Shown here piece by piece: positions 1 to 7,710 of a stretch of DNA of 44,054 nt; position 1 is the first letter of the stretch; the number at the start of each line of letters is the position of its first letter. The stretch is taken from positions 1 through 44,054 of the forward strand of contig JAEWEG010000036.1 in the NCBI GenBank assembly GCA_023389575.1, read 5' to 3'. The notes below the pieces were generated by a model, which did not search any database, was not told the origin of the DNA, and saw only the letters and a list, made by a program, of their open reading frames with translations. This stretch comes from Chloroflexota bacterium. Its GTDB lineage: Bacteria > Chloroflexota > Chloroflexia > Thermomicrobiales > UBA6265. The position numbers and the translations under genes are program-made.

Positions 1-27
1 CCGCTGGAATACGTACGGAAACGCCTG

Positions 28-273
28 TCAACGCGACCGATCTGAAAGCGATTGTCTCGATAGAGACGCGCATCGGCGGCCATCGCGTTCGAAGCTGATC
101 TTTCCTTCCGCGACCAGATCATCAATAAATTCGTGGGCGAAACGATTGGCGAGTTCCTCGACCTGTTCTTCCGTGAGGTCATCATTGCGGCCATCGTAGT
201 TCGCCTGGATCCGTCGCAGCGTGTTGAGCGCATTCGCTCGCTTTTCCATCATGTCCAGATCTCTTGGCTTCAT
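28..273 (-). CDS. Small protein sharing the C-terminal module of the upstream Phd antitoxin
   Basis: An 81-residue protein starting 21 bp after the stop of the Phd/YefM-like gene and in the same direction, so the two are probably co-transcribed. Residues 21-37 (RIQANYDGRNDDLTEEQ) repeat almost exactly the C-terminal half of that antitoxin (RIEANYDGRNDDLTEEQ). It lacks the Phd DNA-binding N-terminus. The last 15 or so residues (CASLSRQSLSDRSR) are Ser/Arg-rich and look less protein-like, and another reading frame opens inside this tail, so a toxin gene could begin here and run off the window. I read it as a stand-alone toxin-binding module or a second antitoxin. Function is unproven. Confidence 0.5.
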   Translation of the reverse strand: MKPRDLDMMEKRANALNTLRRIQANYDGRNDDLTEEQVEELANRFAHEFIDDLVAEGKISFERDGRRCASLSRQSLSDRSR

Positions 274-294
274 GAGTGCTGGCTGCTTTGAGTG

Positions 295-633
295 CTACCT
301 GTTTTGCTCGACGCGCCTTCGGTGCCGTTCGGCGGCCGCCCGGTTGATTTCCTTCCCAATCGTGACGGCGATGTCATTGATCTGCTCTTCGGTTAGGTCG
401 TCGTTGCGGCCGTCGTAGTTGGCCTCGATCCGATCCAGCCGTTCGAGAAGTTCCTGGCGACGCCGCTGCTCCTTGTAGTTGCGATATTCCGTGAACTCAT
501 CGTACGGGATGACCGCGACCACTGGCGTTCCATGGGATTCGACGATCACGGGGTCGCCAGATTTCTGAATGGATTTGATCAGCGTCTCCCATTGCTGCTT
601 GGCTTCGTTTGACGGCATCGTCTTTATGACCAT
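295..633 (-). CDS. Phd/YefM-family type II antitoxin
   Basis: A 112-residue protein. Its N-terminus (MVIKTMPSNEAKQQWETLI, then VIVESHGTPVVAVIPYDEFTEY) is the Phd/YefM antitoxin fold: a short beta-alpha DNA-binding region in which the gene product represses its own promoter. Residues 70-112 form a charged, helical tail (YDGRNDDLTEEQ) that in this family binds and neutralises the toxin. The start at 633 is preferred over an ATG 48 nt upstream because GGAGAGG lies about 8 nt before it. The neighbour downstream repeats the tail module. No toxin gene is complete in the window, so the partner is presumably beyond its left edge. Confidence 0.8.
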   Translation of the reverse strand: MVIKTMPSNEAKQQWETLIKSIQKSGDPVIVESHGTPVVAVIPYDEFTEYRNYKEQRRRQELLERLDRIEANYDGRNDDLTEEQINDIAVTIGKEINRAAAERHRRRVEQNR

Positions 634-656
634 GGTTACGGCCTCTCCAGTGCTCG

Positions 657-669
657 TACATCGAGTGTA
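657..669. promoter_or_regulatory. Candidate Phd/YefM operator
   Basis: An inverted repeat TACA-N5-TGTA lies 24-36 bp before the chosen start of the Phd-like gene. YefM/Phd proteins are known to bind TGTACA-type palindromes in their own promoters. The match is short, so this is only a candidate autoregulatory site. Confidence 0.3.
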
Positions 670-726
670 GCTGACGGACAAGGTCTTCTATATACATCCG
701 ATTTAGTGGAAGTGAGGAAGTGATGA

Positions 727-753
727 AAGCCCCCGTCGTGATGACGAGGGCTT
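727..753 (-). terminator. Rho-independent terminator of metE
   Basis: On the minus strand an 11-bp stem with one G-T pair (AAGCCCTCGTC / GACGGGGGCTT, 5-nt loop) follows the metE stop by 34 bp and leads into TTTCATCACTTCC. Position and direction fit termination of metE before the antitoxin genes. Confidence 0.7.
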
Positions 754-787
754 ACTGGTAAAGTCAGATTCTTGCGATTCGGCTCGC

Positions 788-3088
788 TCAGTCGCGGGTG
801 GTGAGCGTCGCGCGGACCTGGTTCGCGGCGGCGACCATGTTGCGGAGCGCGGCGGTGGACTCCTCCGGCTTGCGGGTCTTCAGGCCGCAGTCGGGGTTCA
901 CCCAGACCCGGGCGGGATCGAGCACGGTGAGCGTCTGGCGCAGGGCCTCCGCGATCTCCTCGACCGGGGGCACGCGTGGGCTGTGGATGTCGTAGACGCC
1001 GGGCCCGACGCCCTTGTCGTAGCCCTGCTCGCGGAACGATTGCAGCAGTTCGAGGCCCGAGCGTGCGTTCTCGATCGAGATCACGTCGGCATCAAGGTCG
1101 CTGATCGCCTGGAAGATGTCGCCGAACTCGGAGTAGCACATGTGGGTGTGGACCTGGGTTTCGGGCCGGGCTCCGGCCGCGGTGATGCGGAAACTCTCGA
1201 CCGCCCACGACAGGTAGTCGTCCCAGTCGTCGCGATGCAGTGGGAGCCCTTCGCGGAGGGCGGCCTCGTCGATCTGGATCATGGCGATACCGGCCGCGTC
1301 GAGATCCGCGACCTCATCGCGAATGGCGAGCGCGATCTGGCGGCAGGTGGTGGATCGGGGCTGGTCGTCGCGGACGAACGACCAGTTCAGGATGGTCACC
1401 GGACCGGTGAGCATGCCCTTGACCGGCTTCTTGCTTTGGGACTGGGCGAAGGTGGCCCAGCGGACGGTCATCGGCTCCGGGCGGGAGACGTCACCGAAGA
1501 TCAGGGGCGGACGGACGTATCGCGATCCGTAGCTCTGGACCCAGCCGTGTCGGGTGAAGGCGAAGCCATCGAGTTGCTCGCCGAAATACTGGACCATGTC
1601 GTTGCGTTCGGACTCGCCATGGACGAGGACATCGATGCCGAGGTCTTCCTGGTGGCGGATGATGTCGCGGATCTGGCCCTCGATGAAGGCGTCATACTCC
1701 GCTTTTGACAGATCGCCGCGTTCGAACCGGCGGCGAGAGGCGCGGACATCGCCGGTCTGCGGGAAGGAGCCGATGGTGGTGGTCGGCAGAAGTGGCAGGT
1801 GGAGCCGCTCCTGCTGGACGGCGGCGCGCTCGGTGTAGGGCATCCCCCGGCTGGCCGCGTCAGCCGGGAGGGTCGCGAGGCGCTGCTGGACGTCCGGGTT
1901 CCGTCGCCGGGGCGATCGCGCGGCCGATTCGCGAAGCTCCTTGCTCGCCGCCAGGTCGGCCGCGATGGCGGATTCGCCTTCGTTCAGGCCACGGGCGAGG
2001 ATGGAGACCTCATCGAGCTTCTGCTCGGCGAAAGCGAGCCAGGACTTCACCTCGGGATCGAGGTCGGTCTCCAGTTCGACGTCGTAGGGGACGTGCTGGA
2101 GGGAGCAGGATGTCGAGACGAAGAGCCGATCCGGCGAAACGGTCGAGGCGAGCGACTGGAGGGTGGCGAAGGCGGCGGGGAGATCGGCGGCCCAGATGTT
2201 GCGCCCATCGATGACCCCGGCGACGAGAACCTTGTCCTCCGGGAAACCGGTTTCCGTGATGCGTTCAACCTGTTTCAGGCCGCGAACGAAGTCGAGCCCG
2301 ATGCCATCGACCGGGAGGTTGAGCAAGGTATCCCAGGCGGCCTCGACACTGTCGAACATGGTTTGGACGAGGAGTTTCGAGGAGCCCTTTGCGGCGGAGA
2401 GCGCGGCGTAGGCGGTGGAGAGGGCGTCGATCTGGGCGGGAGAGACATCGGTGACGAGGATCGGCTCGTCAAGCTGGATCCACTCCGCGCCGCCTTCGGC
2501 CAGGCGGGAGATGATCTCGGCGTAGACCGGCAGGACGCGGTCGAGCAGCGTGAGCGGGTCGAAGCCATCGACGGTGGATTTGGCGAGCGAGAGGAATGTG
2601 ACCGGGCCGATGAGGACCGGCTTGCCGTTGATGCCGGCGGCCTTCGCGGCCTCAAGCATCACGAAGGGCTTGGAGCCGTTGAGCTGGAAGGTGGACTCCG
2701 GCCCGAGTTCGGGCACGATGTAGTGGTAGTTGGTGTCGAACCACTTGGTCATTTCCAGCGCGGGCACGTCGCGCTCGCCCGAACGACCGCGCGCCATGGC
2801 GAAGTAGGTGTCCATGCCAATGGCGTCTTCGTCGTTGCGATAGCGTTCGGGGACGGCGCCGAGGAGACCGAGGGTGTCAAGCATCTGGTCGTAGAACGAG
2901 AAGTCGTTGATCGGAACCAGGTCGATGCCAGCCTCGCGCTGCGTCTGCCAGCCGGAGCTGTAGATGGTCTCGGCCGTGGCGAGGAGGTCTTCCGCGTTGG
3001 CCTTGCCCGCCCAGAAGGCTTCGAGCGCCTTCTTCAGTTCGCGATGCTTGCCGATGCGTGGATATCCGGGAATGGTGGCGACTGCCAT
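788..3088 (-). CDS. metE: Cobalamin-independent methionine synthase MetE
   Basis: 5-methyltetrahydropteroyltriglutamate-homocysteine methyltransferase, 766 residues, the normal full length. It makes methionine in the cytoplasm by direct methyl transfer from the folate to zinc-bound homocysteine. The N-terminus (ATIPGYPRIGKHRELKKALE) is diagnostic. The zinc ligands are intact: H649 and C651 (HTHMC), E673 (SIENAR) and C734 (NPDCGLKTR), with exactly the spacing of E. coli H641/C643/E665/C726. The start is fixed by GGAGG 6 nt upstream. It has its own promoter, a structured leader of about 95 nt and a terminator, so it is monocistronic. A B12-dependent isoenzyme, metH, lies 10 kb away in the same window. 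Confidence 0.97.
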   Translation of the reverse strand: MAVATIPGYPRIGKHRELKKALEAFWAGKANAEDLLATAETIYSSGWQTQREAGIDLVPINDFSFYDQMLDTLGLLGAVPERYRNDEDAIGMDTYFAMARGRSGERDVPALEMTKWFDTNYHYIVPELGPESTFQLNGSKPFVMLEAAKAAGINGKPVLIGPVTFLSLAKSTVDGFDPLTLLDRVLPVYAEIISRLAEGGAEWIQLDEPILVTDVSPAQIDALSTAYAALSAAKGSSKLLVQTMFDSVEAAWDTLLNLPVDGIGLDFVRGLKQVERITETGFPEDKVLVAGVIDGRNIWAADLPAAFATLQSLASTVSPDRLFVSTSCSLQHVPYDVELETDLDPEVKSWLAFAEQKLDEVSILARGLNEGESAIAADLAASKELRESAARSPRRRNPDVQQRLATLPADAASRGMPYTERAAVQQERLHLPLLPTTTIGSFPQTGDVRASRRRFERGDLSKAEYDAFIEGQIRDIIRHQEDLGIDVLVHGESERNDMVQYFGEQLDGFAFTRHGWVQSYGSRYVRPPLIFGDVSRPEPMTVRWATFAQSQSKKPVKGMLTGPVTILNWSFVRDDQPRSTTCRQIALAIRDEVADLDAAGIAMIQIDEAALREGLPLHRDDWDDYLSWAVESFRITAAGARPETQVHTHMCYSEFGDIFQAISDLDADVISIENARSGLELLQSFREQGYDKGVGPGVYDIHSPRVPPVEEIAEALRQTLTVLDPARVWVNPDCGLKTRKPEESTAALRNMVAAANQVRATLTTRD

Positions 3089-3091
3089 GGG

Positions 3092-3183
3092 ATGCCTCCG
3101 TGGAGGTTTGCCCGAACCCCGGCTCCGGATCCGCTATCCGGCGACGTCCAGGCGGTTGGAGACGCTGGCGAACCAGCGCGACT
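3092..3183 (-). promoter_or_regulatory. Structured metE 5' leader with pairable Shine-Dalgarno
   Basis: From the predicted transcription start near 3183 to the ATG the RNA can form three hairpins: CGCTGG-TTCG-CCAGCG, CCGGAT-AGCGG-ATCCGG, and CCTC-CACG-GAGG, the last of which pairs the ribosome-binding GGAGG with the bases just before it. I could not match it to SAM-I, SAM-II, SAH or cobalamin riboswitch cores. It is therefore called only a possible translational control leader. Confidence 0.35.
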
Positions 3184-3189
3184 CGCCCA

Positions 3190-3219
3190 AGTATATCTAT
3201 TCAATTCTTGACTAGTCAA
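3190..3219 (-). promoter_or_regulatory. metE sigma-70-type promoter
   Basis: TTGACT (3214-3219) and TATACT (3190-3195) on the minus strand are separated by 18 bp, close to consensus. The -35 box forms half of a perfect 12-bp palindrome TTGACTAGTCAA (3208-3219). Confidence 0.7.
3197..3211 (-). promoter_or_regulatory. Candidate methionine-regulon operator (metE copy)
   Basis: TCAAGAATTGAATAG lies between the -35 and -10 boxes of the metE promoter. A near-identical 15-mer, TCAATGATTGAATAG (13/15), lies in the metH promoter. Both contain TCAA-N3-TTGA, an inverted repeat suitable for a dimeric repressor. The regulator is not identified. Confidence 0.45.
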
Positions 3220-3308
3220 TTGGTGACGAGGGTGTCGGAATCTGGCATCGCCCTCGGAGATTCACTTCGCCGCCATGAACACGGCATCCACCCGGTGCGG
3301 ATCCCGAG

Positions 3309-4052
3309 TCAGTACCGTCGGTGGATGAGGAGCAGGTTGTAGTCGACCTCGAGTCCTTCGTGCTCGGCGATGATCGTGGCGGCCTGGGCAGCGGGGAACT
3401 CCAGCCGGATCACGCGCTCGAAGTCCTCACGGCATTCGAAGACCCAGCGCGAGGGGAGTCGTTCGATGGTGAATCCCTGCTTCCGCCAGAAGTTCTCATA
3501 GTCATCAACGACTGTGTCTGAATCTTCGTAAGCGCGTAGTACCCACTTGGCGAAGGTGCCCGAGCGTAGGTCGTTGTCGATGATGAAGGCCGTGCCGCCG
3601 GGCGCGATGACGCGTTCCAGTTCCCGCAGCCCGGATTCGGCGCCGGGCCCGAAGAAGTAGGCGAACCGGGCGTGGACGATGTCCACCGAGTAGTCCCGGA
3701 GCGGGATGTCGGCCGCGCTCGCGCCGATGATTGACACGTTGGTGATGTCCTCGCGCACCATGCGCTGCATCATGACCTTACGGAGATGCGGTTCCGGGTC
3801 GACTGCCACCACATGGGCGGCCGTGGCGGCGAACCGGGGGATATGGAAGCCGGTGCCTGCCCCGATATCGAGCACGACCTTGCCATCCCACGGGGCAATC
3901 CGTTGCATGGCGGCCTCGACCGCGCGATCCGGATCGGCGGCCAGGTTCTCGATCTCGTACAACTCATGATCGTTGGCGATGTTCGAGTTGGCGTAGAACT
4001 CGGGATTTTCGGGCCAGGTTTGTTCTGTCAGGGATGCCTGTTGTCCGTTCAT
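3309..4052 (-). CDS. Class I SAM-dependent methyltransferase
   Basis: A 247-residue Rossmann-fold methyltransferase of the Methyltransf_11/25 type. Motif I is VVLDIGAGTGFH (about residues 59-70), followed by VVAVDPE (motif II acidic residue), GASAADIPLRDYSVDIVHAR (motif III/IV) and LRELERVIAPGGTAFIIDND (motif V). The C-terminal part (residues 170-247) is unlike the common core and probably sets substrate choice; I cannot name the substrate. It starts inside the end of the dehydratase gene (4-bp overlap), so the two are translationally coupled. About 220 bp separate it from the metE start, and metE has its own promoter there. Confidence 0.85.
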   Translation of the reverse strand: MNGQQASLTEQTWPENPEFYANSNIANDHELYEIENLAADPDRAVEAAMQRIAPWDGKVVLDIGAGTGFHIPRFAATAAHVVAVDPEPHLRKVMMQRMVREDITNVSIIGASAADIPLRDYSVDIVHARFAYFFGPGAESGLRELERVIAPGGTAFIIDNDLRSGTFAKWVLRAYEDSDTVVDDYENFWRKQGFTIERLPSRWVFECREDFERVIRLEFPAAQAATIIAEHEGLEVDYNLLLIHRRY

Positions 4053-5014
4053 CGCGCGGTGACCAGTGATGCGAACCGGTCGAGATCGATGTTGCCGCCG
4101 GAAAGGATGATTCCGACCCGCTTGCCGGCGATTTCCTCGCGGATGGCGTCGAGGCCGGCGAACCCGAGGACGCCAGTGGGTTCGACCACCTGCTTCATGC
4201 GTGAGGCGAGAAAGCGCATGCCATCCACCAGTTGGTCGTCGGTGGCGGTGAGGATACCGGTCACGTCCCGCTGGATGATGGCGAAGGTGAGTTCACCGAC
4301 GAGTTGAGTCTGGGCGCCATCGGCGAGCGTTTGGGGCGTGTCGATCCGGACTCGCTGGCCGGTGGCGAACGATTGCTGGACATCGTCGCCGGCCTCGGGT
4401 TCGACGCCGTAGATGCGTGCGTCCGGGTTGAGCGCCTTTACGGCGAGCGCGGTGCCGGAGAGGAGCCCGCCGCCTCCGCAGGGGGCGACAACGACGTCGA
4501 GCGGACCCGTTTCCTCGATCAGTTCCAGCGCGGCGGTGCCCTGCCCGGCGATGATGTCCGGGTGGTCGTAGGGTGGGATGAGTGTCGCGCCTCGCTCGGC
4601 GGCGATGGCGTTTCCAATCGCGGTGCGGTCTTCGGTGTACCGGTTGTAGAAGATGACGTCACCGCCGTAGCCCTTGGTGGCGGAAACCTTCGAGACGGGA
4701 GCATCCTCCGGCATGATGATCGTGGCGGGGATATCCAGGAGGCTGGCGGCGAGGGCCGTGGCCTGGGCGTGGTTGCCGGAGGAGAAGGCGACGACGCCAG
4801 TACGCCGTTGTTCCGGGGTGAAGCGGGAGAGGGCGTTGTAGGCGCCACGGAACTTGAACGCGCCCATGCGCTGGAGATGCTCGGCCTTGAAGAACAGTTC
4901 CGCGCCGAACATCTCGTTCGCGGTGCGGGAAGTCAGGACAGGCGTGCGATGGGCTATGCCACTGATTCGCATGGCGGCTTCCTGAACGTCAGCGTAGCTT
5001 GGGAACGTGGTCAA
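4049..5014 (-). CDS. PLP-dependent threonine/serine dehydratase
   Basis: Fold-type II PLP enzyme that deaminates L-threonine or L-serine to the 2-oxoacid and ammonia. The PLP lysine is in GAFKFRGA (K54 in this numbering), the substrate loop is SSGNHAQ, and the phosphate cup is PCGGGGLLSG. It has no C-terminal ACT regulatory domain, so it is a short catabolic or racemase-like form rather than classical allosteric IlvA; serine racemase or hydroxyaspartate dehydratase activity is possible. A TTG at 5014 is chosen as start because GGAGGA sits 7 nt before it; an in-frame ATG at 5053 has no ribosome-binding site. It overlaps the methyltransferase gene by 4 bp. Confidence 0.85.
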   Translation of the reverse strand: MTTFPSYADVQEAAMRISGIAHRTPVLTSRTANEMFGAELFFKAEHLQRMGAFKFRGAYNALSRFTPEQRRTGVVAFSSGNHAQATALAASLLDIPATIIMPEDAPVSKVSATKGYGGDVIFYNRYTEDRTAIGNAIAAERGATLIPPYDHPDIIAGQGTAALELIEETGPLDVVVAPCGGGGLLSGTALAVKALNPDARIYGVEPEAGDDVQQSFATGQRVRIDTPQTLADGAQTQLVGELTFAIIQRDVTGILTATDDQLVDGMRFLASRMKQVVEPTGVLGFAGLDAIREEIAGKRVGIILSGGNIDLDRFASLVTAR

Positions 5015-5101
5015 TTGGGGTTCCTCCGGGTCGTGCGGCGCAATCGGAGGCATTGTCGCAGGAGATGGCCAGCGAGGACATGATTCGCGCCCGGCCGCCT
5101 A

Positions 5102-5530
5102 TCAGGAGGGCGCGAGTTGATCCCTGGCGATGGTGATGACCTTCTCCAGCGTATCGAGATTGAGATCTTCCAGACGCCTGATTGCGATGCTGGCCTTGCC
5201 CACCTTGACCTTGCCGAGCTCCGGTTTGTACTTCTCCGCCACGTACTGTTTGTCCTCCGCGGCGTTCACGTAGATGCTGATGTGGTCCTTCTGACGGGCC
5301 AGCCCGACCATGAACCACTCGACCTTGCGTCCTTTCGACTGGTTCATGACGAGATCGCCGTAGCCGATGATCGACTGCTCCGTGCCTCCCCAGAACACGC
5401 CTTCCCACATCACGCGGGAGTGCCCTTCCATGATCCGGGAGATGAATTGGTCGAGCCGTTCCATGTCGCCACGAATGTCATCCTGGAGGGTGGAAAGGTA
5501 CGCGCTTGGGTCGGTGGTGGTTTTTTGCAT
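5102..5530 (-). CDS. DUF1801 (YdhG-like) domain protein
   Basis: A 142-residue protein matching the DUF1801 family in pattern: an N-terminal helix (STLQDDIRGDMERLDQFISRIM), a core with VMWEGVFWGG and IIGYGDLVMNQSKGRKVEWFMVGLARQKDHISIYV, and a C-terminal helix (DTLEKVITIARDQL). Members resemble the small frataxin/YdhG alpha-beta fold; no enzymatic role is established. It lies 20 bp after the decarboxylase gene in the same direction and may be the last gene of the regulator-decarboxylase operon. No Shine-Dalgarno is visible before the ATG. Confidence 0.75.
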   Translation of the reverse strand: MQKTTTDPSAYLSTLQDDIRGDMERLDQFISRIMEGHSRVMWEGVFWGGTEQSIIGYGDLVMNQSKGRKVEWFMVGLARQKDHISIYVNAAEDKQYVAEKYKPELGKVKVGKASIAIRRLEDLNLDTLEKVITIARDQLAPS

Positions 5531-5550
5531 GGAGGTAGCTTTCGAGTTCG

Positions 5551-7002
5551 CTATGCGCGCAGGTTGTCGGCGACGTCATGCACGGCGGCGAGAAGGGCGA
5601 CAAGATCATCGCTGGTCGTTGCATAGTGAAGCACGTTTGCCCGCAGCCAGAACGTGTCGTTCACCACGGCCTGGGTGACGAACGTTTTGCCGCCTGCCTG
5701 GAGACCTTCCATGATCGCCTTGTTGAGCGATGCGGCCGATGTCGGATCGCCAGAACGCACCCGGAAACAGACGATCGACAGCGTTGGATCGGCCAGGAGT
5801 TCCAGCGCGTCGTCGGCCCGAACCAGTGCGGCGAGTTCCCCGGCGAGATCGTTGTGCCGGCGAATGGTTGACGCCAGCCCCTCCCTGCCATTCGCGGCGA
5901 TGGTCATCCAGACCTTGAGCGCGCGGAAGCCACGCGTTTGCTGGAAGCCGTACTCCGAGAACCAGGGCAGGCCACCCACGCCCAGGTTTTCCTCGGTTCG
6001 CAGGTAGTCTGGCACGAGGGAGAAGGTGTCGCGCATCAGGTGAGCGTCACGAATCAGGATGCAGCCGCATTCCACCGGCACGGATAGCCATTTGTGGGGA
6101 TCCAGCGCCAGCGAATCGGCGCGATCCATGCCGGCGAAGAGATGGATCAGGCGATCGTCCAGCACGCCGGCGGCCCCGTAGGCGCCGTCGATGTGGAACC
6201 ATAGGCCCTCGTCAGCACAGATGCCGGCCAGGTCGTTGAAGGGGTCGATCGCGCCAGTGGAGACCGTTCCCGCCGAGGCGGCGACCAGGAATGGCCGAAA
6301 GCCTGCCTTGCGGTCGGCCGCGATCATCCCGCGCAAGGCAGCGGGGTCGATCCGGAAGTCGCCATCCACCGGGATGCGGCGAACCTGCCGGTTGCCGATG
6401 CCCAGGAGCTCCGCCGCTTTGACCATGGTGGTGTGGCCTTCGTCCGAGAGGTACATCACGAACGGAGACCGGTCTCCGTTGAGACCATCCTCACGGTCGT
6501 TCCAGCCGTCGGCGAGGGCTGCGGCGTGGCGGGCGGTGGCGATTGCCGTCAGGGATGCCATCGAGCCGCCACTGGTAAGGAGGCCCATTCCGCCATCGAT
6601 CGGGTAGCCAGCGAGTTCGGCCAGCCATCGTGTGACACATCGCTCCAGGTAAATGGCTGCGTGGTCGCCTCCGGCACAGCTGGGATCGAAGCCGGCGGCG
6701 AGCAGTTCCGCGATGATGCCGGCTGGATCGGGCGGGGAGTTGACCCAGCCGAAAAACCGGGGATGGCCGTTGCCCATGGGATACGGCAGGATGTCGGCTG
6801 CGAACTGGTCGATGAGGGATTCGATCGTCTGGCCCGCGCCGGGTAACGGCAGGTCGAGCAGGTGCTCACGGTGGGCAGGCGGCACGGGTTGGAACACTGG
6901 CTGCTGGCGCATGGTGTCGAGGGTTTCGGCGATCAGGTTGAGGGCCTGCGCCCCTGCCGCTCGAAACGCATCAGCCGGAAACGGTGTGGCACGAAGGCTC
7001 AT
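5551..7002 (-). CDS. Group II PLP-dependent amino acid decarboxylase
   Basis: A 483-residue fold-type I PLP enzyme of the aromatic-L-amino-acid/glutamate decarboxylase group, which converts an amino acid to the amine and CO2. Visible motifs are NGHPRFFGWV near the N-terminus, the cofactor-binding LLTSGGSMASLTAI, H190 in SDEGHTT (stacks on PLP), D272 in HIDGAYG, and the Schiff-base lysine K304 in LALDPHKW. The substrate cannot be read from the sequence; tyrosine, tryptophan or dopa are typical. The start at 7002 follows GGAG and lies 4 bp after the stop of an XRE-cupin regulator gene, so the two are co-transcribed. Confidence 0.88.
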   Translation of the reverse strand: MSLRATPFPADAFRAAGAQALNLIAETLDTMRQQPVFQPVPPAHREHLLDLPLPGAGQTIESLIDQFAADILPYPMGNGHPRFFGWVNSPPDPAGIIAELLAAGFDPSCAGGDHAAIYLERCVTRWLAELAGYPIDGGMGLLTSGGSMASLTAIATARHAAALADGWNDREDGLNGDRSPFVMYLSDEGHTTMVKAAELLGIGNRQVRRIPVDGDFRIDPAALRGMIAADRKAGFRPFLVAASAGTVSTGAIDPFNDLAGICADEGLWFHIDGAYGAAGVLDDRLIHLFAGMDRADSLALDPHKWLSVPVECGCILIRDAHLMRDTFSLVPDYLRTEENLGVGGLPWFSEYGFQQTRGFRALKVWMTIAANGREGLASTIRRHNDLAGELAALVRADDALELLADPTLSIVCFRVRSGDPTSAASLNKAIMEGLQAGGKTFVTQAVVNDTFWLRANVLHYATTSDDLVALLAAVHDVADNLRA

Positions 7003-7006
7003 GGGG

Positions 7007-7579
7007 CTACTCCACAATCGCGAGGTAATAGGTACAGCTGTCCGGGCCGTCATTCTGGAACTGGTGTTCGCGGTCTCCGGCGTAGGAGATGGAGTCGCCT
7101 GCTTCCAGCACGTACCGCACGCCATCGATGGTCAGCGTGAGGATGCCCTCGCTTACCAGTACGTGCTCGCGAGAGCCGGGAGCGTGCGGGGGAAAGGTGC
7201 CGGCGTCGACGCCTGGCGGGATGGTGGTGCACATGAATTCGAACGCCAGGCCCGGAATGGAGGGAGCGAGATTCCGGCGCTCCCACCCCGACGGATCGGT
7301 GACCCGGGGTTGCTCGTGCCTGCGGAGGACGATCACGCGTTCGGGCGATGGCTCGTCCATCAATTCGGTCATGCGGATGCCGAGCCCACTGGCGATGCGG
7401 TGCAGCACCACGATGGTTGGGGATTTGCCGCCGCCTTCGATGGCGGAAATCATGCTGCGGCTGACCCCGGACCGGTTGGAGAGGTCGTCGAGCGTGAGGC
7501 TTCTCTGGATCCGCTCCCGCTTGAGCCGGTTGCCCAGGGCCTGCAAATCGAATGAACCGGAGATGCCTTCGTTCACCAT
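7007..7579 (-). CDS. XRE-family regulator with cupin sensor domain
   Basis: A 190-residue transcription factor: helix-turn-helix at about residues 15-70 (LGNRLKRERIQRSLTLDDLSNRSGVSRS...), then a cupin barrel at about 110-188 (GTFPPHAPGSREHVLVSEGILTLTIDG, ISYAGDREHQF) that in relatives binds a small ligand. Start chosen at 7579 because GGAGGA lies 7 nt upstream; a longer frame to 7792 has no signal. It is the first gene of a likely operon with the PLP decarboxylase and DUF1801 protein and probably controls it. Such regulators commonly govern polyamine or amino-acid degradation genes, which fits the decarboxylase neighbour. The PPOX gene is divergent. Confidence 0.88.
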   Translation of the reverse strand: MVNEGISGSFDLQALGNRLKRERIQRSLTLDDLSNRSGVSRSMISAIEGGGKSPTIVVLHRIASGLGIRMTELMDEPSPERVIVLRRHEQPRVTDPSGWERRNLAPSIPGLAFEFMCTTIPPGVDAGTFPPHAPGSREHVLVSEGILTLTIDGVRYVLEAGDSISYAGDREHQFQNDGPDSCTYYLAIVE

Positions 7580-7710
7580 GGAAAATCCTCCATAGTGGAA
7601 GTATTGCACGATAGTAGATTTAGGCCAAGCAGCTGATCGCCATATTCCAGTCCAGAGCCCGTGGAAGCGACAGCCCGGTTCGCAATCTGTGAGAAGACCC
7701 GGGCGCGGAG

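Noticed and set aside
1..83. Start of a PIN-type toxin gene at the left edge on the minus strand (ATG at 73 or 83)
   Set aside because: Two overlapping frames stay open to the edge, but only 24-27 codons are visible and neither shows the D-T-N motif of PIN toxins. There is not enough to call a gene.
3089..3183. A SAM or cobalamin riboswitch before metE
   Set aside because: I looked for the SAM-I/IV core, SAM-II and the B12 box and saw none clearly; only local hairpins are supported, so it is listed as an unassigned leader.
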